From: a virus
Length of the DNA stretch: 23,630 nucleotides
IMG/VR virus record: IMGVR_UViG_3300036766_000125
Location: 1 to 23,630 of that record
Direction: 5' to 3' (one strand)
Under the pieces are notes generated by a model. That model was given only the letters and a program-made list of their open reading frames with translations, was not told where the DNA came from and did no database searches. Position numbers and translations under genes: made by a program. This document shows, piece by piece, positions 18,647 through 23,630 of the stretch (its first letter is position 1; each line of letters opens with the position of its first letter).

Positions 18647-20922
18647 GTCTCTCCCTTTTTTCAGACGACAGCGAATGGATCGGCAGCGTGGCGTCGACGG
18701 GCGGCTGGCACGACTTATGCGGCGCCGTAGGCGAGGACGATTCCGAATTCGCGGCCTTCTGCAAGCAAGGGTATAGTGACGACGCCCAAAAGTTGCGCTG
18801 GGCGATTGGCCAATTCTTGCTGACCAAGAGCTACGCTGATGGCGCTCACCTTCCTCCGGGTGTGCATGACACCGCCGCGAAACTGATGAAATTGGTGACC
18901 GACCGGGAAGGACTTGTCATTCTCTCGGACAGCGTGATAGTGGAAGAGGACCCGGAACCTGAAACTGAAAAGGTGTCGATCGAGACCGAACTGGTCAAGG
19001 CGCTCTCGGAACTTCTGCACAAGCCCACACTGGCCATCGACTTCGACGCCACTCTGCAAGTGCAGCATCCCGACGATCCCACGGCGCTCACCGAACCCGT
19101 CGACGGTGCGATTGAGGCGCTGCGCCAGCTCGCAGAGGACTTTGATTTAATCATCTTCTCCGCCCGCGATGACTTCGAGCCGATCTGGAAATGGCTGCAA
19201 GATCATCAGGCCACGGCCTACATCACGGACGTGACGAACATCAAGCCCCAGCAGGCGCACGAATTCATCGACGACCGCAACGTGACCTTTACGGGCAAGT
19301 GGACGCCTGAATTTATTGCGGCGGTCCGCGCCTTTCAGCCTTATTGGAAAGCCACCCGCGGCGCGCGGGTGCTGCTGATCAAGTACAGCTACGACTTGGT
19401 GCAATACAATCTGGCACCCGAGGACGCAAAGAAAGTGCTGGCGATTCCGGTTGACGAAGCAGATTGGGCCGAGAAGGGCCGCGAACAGGAACCGCACATC
19501 ACCGTTCTCTTTGGCTTACTTGGAGTGACCGCCGAACAAATCCAGACCGCGATCGAGGATATCCCGACCAAGATCACCGTGGACATCATCGGCCTTCATT
19601 CATTCCCGGCCGGTGAGGATGGAGAACCCCTGGTCTTACTGGTCAAGAGCGACGAACTAGTACGCTTGCGGAACGCCCTGGCCTACACCTTCGAGCACTT
19701 CGATAGTCATGGTGGCGGGTACGTCCCGCACATCACGATCGGCTATCTCAAACCCGGTACCGCCGCGAAGTATGTCTGCCCGATTCCCGATTGGGAGCAG
19801 ATCAATCTCAGTGAGTTGATCCTGAGCCGCAAGGACAACACGACTGCGCCGCTGGTCAAGGCGCGCACGCTCAAAATCGACTCAGCGTATGCTCCGGCCG
19901 AAGTGGTCAAGGCGCGGCATGACCTGGCGGACGTATTCAAAAAGGTCTTTCGCCGGCAGCGCGATAAAGCGAAGGACAAAGCGGGGCGCCTGCTCAAAAC
20001 GCGGCTCGATGTCCACAAGGCGTGGATGGAAGCGGGGCTCATCAAAGTCTATCACTCGGTCGACGAGCTGCCTGAGTACATGCACGACCTCCCCAAGCGC
20101 CAACAGCGGCAATGGATGGCTGTCTGGAATTCCGCTTATGCACGCGCGAAGAAACCGAAGGATGACGGTGGCCTGGGCATGGACACTGCCGAAGCCGAAG
20201 CGTTCGCTTTCCGAAACGCGAATGGCGTGGCTGGGCCCAATGCTTCGAAGGTCTTGTTCCCTGAGCTACTCAAGCAAGAAGAGGACCCGGAAGCGGTGAA
20301 CATCGCGGACGCCATCTATGACGCCCTGCGTGAACTCTTTGATGAAATTCCTGCGGCGGCAGCCAAGCCGCTCGAGCGCGCAGCCCTCGCCGGGGTCGAG
20401 AAAGGAATCGCCGAGGTGGAAGTGGCAGATAGTGGCATGATCTCCGGACTCAATGCCGGGGCCCATACCTGGGCGGACGGCCGAGCCGCCGAATTGGTTG
20501 GCAAACGTGTGACACCCACCGGCGAGCTTATTCAGAATCCAGATGCGAAGTGGGTTGTCTCGGATACTACCCGCGATGAGTTGCGCCGCATTGTGACCTC
20601 GGGCTTTGCCAAAGAAACACCGATGGAGGAAATGGTCAAGCAGATCCAGGAAGCGGGGGCGTTCTCCGATGCCCGGGCGGAAATGATAGCGCGTACCGAA
20701 ATCGCTTTCGCGCAGGTCCAGTCCAATTACAAGGTGTGGAAAGAAACCGGCGTGGTCAAGACGATCACCTGGCATGTGTCCGTGGATCATCCCGAACTCG
20801 ATGAGTGCGATGACAACCAGGGCGTGGTCGTGCCGCTCGGCACGGAGTTCCCTTCCGGAGATTTATTTCCTCCGGCTCATCCGAACTGCTGGTGCGCGAT
20901 TATCGCGGTGGGCTTTGCTTGA
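18643..20922 (+). CDS. HAD phosphatase / 2H phosphoesterase / ChaB / Mu F head morphogenesis fusion
   Basis: A 759-residue fusion, start ATG 18643 with GGAAGGGA upstream, overlapping the HNH stop. Residues 1-115 unknown. HAD-type phosphatase about 125-235: DFDAT at 133-137, FSAR (motif II), IDDR with D210-D211. 2H phosphoesterase about 240-380: two HxT motifs, HIT at 285-287 and at 363-365. ChaB-like domain about 470-540 (LPEYMHDLPKRQQ, WNSAYARA). Phage Mu F / SPP1 gp7 domain at the C-terminus: ARTEIAFAQ (R684), a D/C-rich DECDDN segment and PPAHPNCWC. Mu F proteins are minor capsid proteins at the portal and can be injected. 2H enzymes cleave 2',3'-cyclic phosphates or cyclic oligonucleotides (T4 Acb1 is a 2H enzyme), so RNA-end healing or anti-CBASS action is possible; that is inference. 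Confidence 0.85.
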   Translation: MSLSLFSDDSEWIGSVASTGGWHDLCGAVGEDDSEFAAFCKQGYSDDAQKLRWAIGQFLLTKSYADGAHLPPGVHDTAAKLMKLVTDREGLVILSDSVIVEEDPEPETEKVSIETELVKALSELLHKPTLAIDFDATLQVQHPDDPTALTEPVDGAIEALRQLAEDFDLIIFSARDDFEPIWKWLQDHQATAYITDVTNIKPQQAHEFIDDRNVTFTGKWTPEFIAAVRAFQPYWKATRGARVLLIKYSYDLVQYNLAPEDAKKVLAIPVDEADWAEKGREQEPHITVLFGLLGVTAEQIQTAIEDIPTKITVDIIGLHSFPAGEDGEPLVLLVKSDELVRLRNALAYTFEHFDSHGGGYVPHITIGYLKPGTAAKYVCPIPDWEQINLSELILSRKDNTTAPLVKARTLKIDSAYAPAEVVKARHDLADVFKKVFRRQRDKAKDKAGRLLKTRLDVHKAWMEAGLIKVYHSVDELPEYMHDLPKRQQRQWMAVWNSAYARAKKPKDDGGLGMDTAEAEAFAFRNANGVAGPNASKVLFPELLKQEEDPEAVNIADAIYDALRELFDEIPAAAAKPLERAALAGVEKGIAEVEVADSGMISGLNAGAHTWADGRAAELVGKRVTPTGELIQNPDAKWVVSDTTRDELRRIVTSGFAKETPMEEMVKQIQEAGAFSDARAEMIARTEIAFAQVQSNYKVWKETGVVKTITWHVSVDHPELDECDDNQGVVVPLGTEFPSGDLFPPAHPNCWCAIIAVGFA

Positions 20923-21088
20923 ACGCCTTAATCAACCGTGGATGGACGCAGACTTGAAAGGTCCCCCAAAATAATTCCAGGAGCTTGTCGATTTCGGCGA
21001 TGGTTCCACTTGGCCGAATAAGGCAACTTGACCGACACTTCCGCGCCCTCGTAGCCGAGCGGATCGGAGCGCGTTGGCGTGTGATCAA
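20900..21088 (-). CDS. possible small minus-strand protein
   Basis: A 62-codon frame on the minus strand opening at a TTG that overlaps the stop of the minus-strand zinc-finger gene (TTGA) and ending 22 bases inside the 3' end of the Mu F gene. It is basic at first, then TIAEIDKLLELFWGTF. No family is recognised and coding is uncertain. Confidence 0.2.
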   Translation of the reverse strand: MITRQRAPIRSATRARKCRSSCLIRPSGTIAEIDKLLELFWGTFQVCVHPRLIKAFKQSPPR

Positions 21089-21309
21089 GGACTTACTCCA
21101 TCACACACCGCGTCCACAATCGCCTCCTCGGGTCGCAGTAGCCCACGCACATCACGGCACTCGGCGCAAAGCGTGCCATCGAAAAGCACGGTGCAGTGTT
21201 TCAACTCACCGCAGCCCAAGCATCTTTCGATGGTTGAGCCCGTTGCGCCTCGCCGCTGCCAGTTGCGCGGGGCGGGCATCCGGTCTGTTGAGACGACGTT
21301 TTGTCTCAT
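21085..21309 (-). CDS. small zinc-finger protein, minus strand
   Basis: A 74-residue frame (start ATG at 21309-21307) beginning MRQNVVSTDRMPAPRNW. A four-Cys knuckle, CLGCG...CAEC, spans about residues 30-52, followed by an acidic helical tail (LLRPEEAIVDAVC). Spaced Cys pairs make chance unlikely. No strong ribosome site is visible; a GTG at 21348 or an internal ATG are alternatives. It is the only well-supported gene on the minus strand, lying opposite a + strand gap, so it may be a later insertion (moron-like). Confidence 0.5.
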   Translation of the reverse strand: MRQNVVSTDRMPAPRNWQRRGATGSTIERCLGCGELKHCTVLFDGTLCAECRDVRGLLRPEEAIVDAVCDGVSP

Positions 21310-21402
21310 GAGCGCAGTATGCCATGCAAGGGGCTGGAAAACAAGCACTTACAAATAAAAGTAGCTGTTTGTGGTCATTTTCTTGCCGCTGGCCGTCCGA
21401 CT

Positions 21403-21435
21403 TTTGTACCCTTTTCGCCTCCACAAAGGTACAAA
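21403..21435. promoter_or_regulatory. inverted repeat, possible operator
   Basis: TTTGTACC (21403-21410) and GGTACAAA (21428-21435) form a perfect 8-bp inverted repeat separated by 17 bases. It lies between the minus-strand gene and the + strand protease gene, where a shared operator or RNA hairpin could act. Confidence 0.4.
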
Positions 21436-21511
21436 GGCCCGAAAAAATCTTGACCTTACCCCAAAGATTTTACTTGCACGCTCAAAAATGGGTTTCTACC
21501 TTTCCTGTGGG

Positions 21512-23630
21512 ATGAACAACTTCCAGAAATTCTATCCGCTGGTGAAGGTCGACGAAGCGACCCGGACTGTTTATGGATTAGTTACAGCCGAAAAGCCGGA
21601 CCGCGACGGCGAGATTTGCCACTTCGCTTCGACCGTTCCCTACTACAACGACCTCCGAGATGAATTCAGCAAGGCCACCGATGGCAAGTCCATCGCACCG
21701 CTGCGCGAGATGCACCAGCTCTCGGCGGTGGGTGTGGGCAAGTCCATCGACTTCCGCGAAGCCGAACGCGCGATCTACATGGGCTTCAAGGTCGTGGACG
21801 ATGTGGCGTGGAAGAAAGTGCAGGAAGGTGTTTACACCGGATTTTCGCAGGGCGGCAATTACGTCAAGACGTGGCGCGGTGTGTGGACCAACCCCGACAC
21901 GCAAAAGACGGCAGAGTACACCTGGTTTACGGCAAAGCCCGGCGAAGTCTCTCTGGTCGATTCTCCCTGTCTCAAGGATGCGCGTTTTCAAATCGTGAAG
22001 GCCGATGGCTCGGTGGAAGAAAAGACGTTCAAAGTGGAGGTTGCCGCGATGCCCACCGCTCCGGCCGGCTCAATCGTTCCTCCACCGTATGGCCAGGCCC
22101 CGCAGCAACCTGCCGAACAGAAGTGCGGGAAGTGCGGAAAAGGATTCAAGCCCGCGGCCCAGGAAACAGTTTGTCCTGAGTGCGGGGCGGCCGAGAAGGT
22201 GGCCAAGGCCACGGAACTGTCGCTCGATGACAAGCGCAACTTGGTGAGTGCTGCCTGCCGCGCAAAGTTCAATGCGCCGATGCTTTCGGCTTCTGCCCCC
22301 TGCAATGACATTTGGGTGCGCGAGTTGTATGACGGCTACGCCATCATCGACAGCCAAGGTGCTGATTGGAAGGTTCCCTACACGATTTCCGCTGAGGGCG
22401 AAGTTGCCTTGGGCGAGCCCGAGAAAGTCGTGCAGACCTATGTGCCGGCAGAAAAGGCCAAGCGGTTTTGTCCTGGTTGTGTGGGAGAGCTGAGTGACGG
22501 CGACAAGTGCAGCAAGTGTGATGCGAGTGGCTTTGAAAAGGCCCTGAGCGACAAGATCGATCGGCTGATTCAGAAGGCGACGACCGGCGAACCCATCTGG
22601 TGTCAATGCGGCGCCGGACTCGAACCGGAGGACATCGACCTGGGCAAGTGCCAGGAATGCGGGACCGACATCACCGACCCGATGCACGTGGTCGAGAAGG
22701 CGATGACCAAGACGCATGAAGGTGCAATCGCCGCATGGGAAACTCGCCGCGCCGGTAGTGGTGAAAAGCCTGCGGCAGCGGGCAAGCCAGCGGCTGGCAC
22801 GGAAACCGGCCAAGCGCGCGAGCATCACCTGAAAAACACCTCGCCTGGGCACAACAAGGAATATCACCTGCGACAGACCGTGACGGGAAACAAGTCGGCG
22901 GTGGAAATCTCTTTTGGCCGAATCGGTGGCGGGCTGACTCGCGGCTTCCTGGATGCGGAAGGCAAGATGTCGGGTTCGCGGGTTCTGATGGATCACGCGG
23001 ACGCCAACCGCGTCTATGAAGCACGTCTGAATCAGAAGCTTGGGCGCGGGTACAAACAAACCAAGGTGGAGGCGTCCGGCGACCTCGAAAAGGGCGACAA
23101 GAAAACCAAGACCGTAGGTGGCAAAAGCCTGTCCTCTTCGGCCTTCGCCTATGTCGGGGATCCGGAAGTCACTTCGACCTGGAAGTACCCGATCCACGAC
23201 AAGTCACACGCGCAGAACGCGCTCGCCCGCTGGGGCCAGCACACCGGCATACCGAAAGAGAAAGAAGCGGCGGTGCTCGGTCGCATCCGCGCGGCGGCAA
23301 AGAAATTTGGGATCAAAGTTTCCGAGGAAGCCGAGAAGGTGCTGCGGGCCTATCAGTTCCTGACGGAACCGGTGGAGAAGGCAGCTACCTGGAACGCCCA
23401 GCAACTCAGCGATGTGAACGAAGTATTCGAGGTGCTGAAAGCGGCGGCAATCGAGGACGGCGAATCCCCCGATGATTTGGCTGGCCTGCTCGATAAGGCT
23501 GTCCAGTGTTTCACAGCGTTACTCACCGAAGAAACTCAAGAGCTTCGGGATCAAGCGGCCGCAGTGGCCGAACACACCAAAGGAGAGACGACCATGACTC
23601 CAGACGAATTGCAAAAGGCAGCGGAAGATC
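21512..23630 (+). CDS. XkdF/prohead-protease-like protein with zinc ribbons (partial)
   Basis: The frame stays open to the window end, giving at least 706 residues. The N-terminal ~160 residues match the XkdF/prohead serine-protease pattern: VDEATRTVYGLV, a candidate catalytic His (H68 in LREMHQL), Ser in GFSQGG (S112), and PGEVSLVDSPCL, a typical EvSLV strand. Three Cys-rich knuckles follow (about 205-223, 320-337, 366-387), then the shared tag KTHEGAIAAWETRR (400-413), a basic beta-rich stretch, and a DUF6582-like module (about 555-600, HDKSHAQNALARWGQH). The end (CFTALLTEETQEL) may lead into a scaffold. If it is the maturation protease it would cut the other head proteins. Start ATG 21512; ATG 21488 in frame is possible, and neither has a strong ribosome site. 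Confidence 0.75.
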   Translation, partial: MNNFQKFYPLVKVDEATRTVYGLVTAEKPDRDGEICHFASTVPYYNDLRDEFSKATDGKSIAPLREMHQLSAVGVGKSIDFREAERAIYMGFKVVDDVAWKKVQEGVYTGFSQGGNYVKTWRGVWTNPDTQKTAEYTWFTAKPGEVSLVDSPCLKDARFQIVKADGSVEEKTFKVEVAAMPTAPAGSIVPPPYGQAPQQPAEQKCGKCGKGFKPAAQETVCPECGAAEKVAKATELSLDDKRNLVSAACRAKFNAPMLSASAPCNDIWVRELYDGYAIIDSQGADWKVPYTISAEGEVALGEPEKVVQTYVPAEKAKRFCPGCVGELSDGDKCSKCDASGFEKALSDKIDRLIQKATTGEPIWCQCGAGLEPEDIDLGKCQECGTDITDPMHVVEKAMTKTHEGAIAAWETRRAGSGEKPAAAGKPAAGTETGQAREHHLKNTSPGHNKEYHLRQTVTGNKSAVEISFGRIGGGLTRGFLDAEGKMSGSRVLMDHADANRVYEARLNQKLGRGYKQTKVEASGDLEKGDKKTKTVGGKSLSSSAFAYVGDPEVTSTWKYPIHDKSHAQNALARWGQHTGIPKEKEAAVLGRIRAAAKKFGIKVSEEAEKVLRAYQFLTEPVEKAATWNAQQLSDVNEVFEVLKAAAIEDGESPDDLAGLLDKAVQCFTALLTEETQELRDQAAAVAEHTKGETTMTPDELQKAAED
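22709..22750 (+). repeat. tag motif copy 6 (in protease-like protein)
   Basis: Encodes KTHEGAIAAWETRR after the zinc ribbons of the protease-like protein, the sixth copy and the third protein to carry the peptide. Confidence 0.9.

Larger units (their letters stand above)
20923..21511. other. spacer between Mu F and protease-like genes
   Basis: No credible + strand gene is seen in these 589 bases. The left two thirds carry minus-strand frames, one with a clear zinc finger. The right part is AT-richer with an inverted repeat and is where a promoter for the following gene would be expected, but no convincing -35/-10 pair with good spacing is visible. Confidence 0.5.

Overview
This window is a segment of a tailed double-stranded DNA bacteriophage (Caudoviricetes) or prophage-like genome. 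The evidence is a packaging and head-assembly module (small and large terminase, portal, Mu F/SPP1 gp7-type head morphogenesis protein, XkdF/prohead-protease-like protein) next to a very large tRNA array. Almost every gene is on the + strand, and many are coupled by ATGA or longer overlaps. The host cannot be named from this sequence. The GC-rich composition, TTG starts, Shine-Dalgarno sites and CCA-encoding tRNAs all fit a bacterial host.

Layout. (1) 1-4004: a Ro60/TROVE RNA-binding protein preceded by a structured leader that may hold a Y-like RNA. It is followed by an endonuclease VII-type HNH protein, two tiny proteins, and a large regulator-like protein with a sigma-70 region 4 domain, zinc ribbons and an in-frame internal ribosome binding site. 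(2) 4030-4328: a tmRNA gene in circularly permuted order, with the tRNA-like 3' half before the 5' half and a long tag (27 codons from the best resume codon). (3) 4651-8441: 35 tRNAs that between them carry anticodons for all 20 amino acids, interrupted by one HNH endonuclease and two rho-independent terminators. Four leucine tRNAs have short variable arms, one long-arm tRNA has anticodon TAT, and several have C33 or C55. (4) 8470-11855: a promoter, small DNA-binding proteins, and the overprinted terminase small and large subunits. (5) 11859-20922: portal, then multidomain proteins placed between portal and the Mu F protein: Nudix plus two ADP-ribosyltransferase-like domains; HipA/PI-kinase-like plus a middle domain plus a PD-(D/E)XK nuclease. 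After a free-standing HNH gene comes a HAD phosphatase / 2H phosphoesterase / ChaB / Mu F fusion. (6) 20923-21511: a spacer with a minus-strand zinc-finger gene. (7) 21512 to the end: an XkdF/prohead-protease-like protein with zinc ribbons, still open at the window edge.

The most striking signal is a roughly 15-residue peptide with the core KTHEGAxxAWETRxR. It occurs six times in three different proteins and each time sits at a domain boundary: before Nudix, before the first ART region, before the kinase, before the kinase protein's middle domain, before the PD-(D/E)XK nuclease, and in the protease-like protein. I infer a shared tag or linker for head-associated modules (a processing site, an encapsidation signal or a docking peptide), so that enzymes could be packaged and injected with the DNA. 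Together with the tRNA set, tmRNA, Ro60 and RNA-end-type enzymes, the picture is a phage that brings much of its own translation and RNA-maintenance equipment. This is inference from domain content; no activity can be read from sequence alone.
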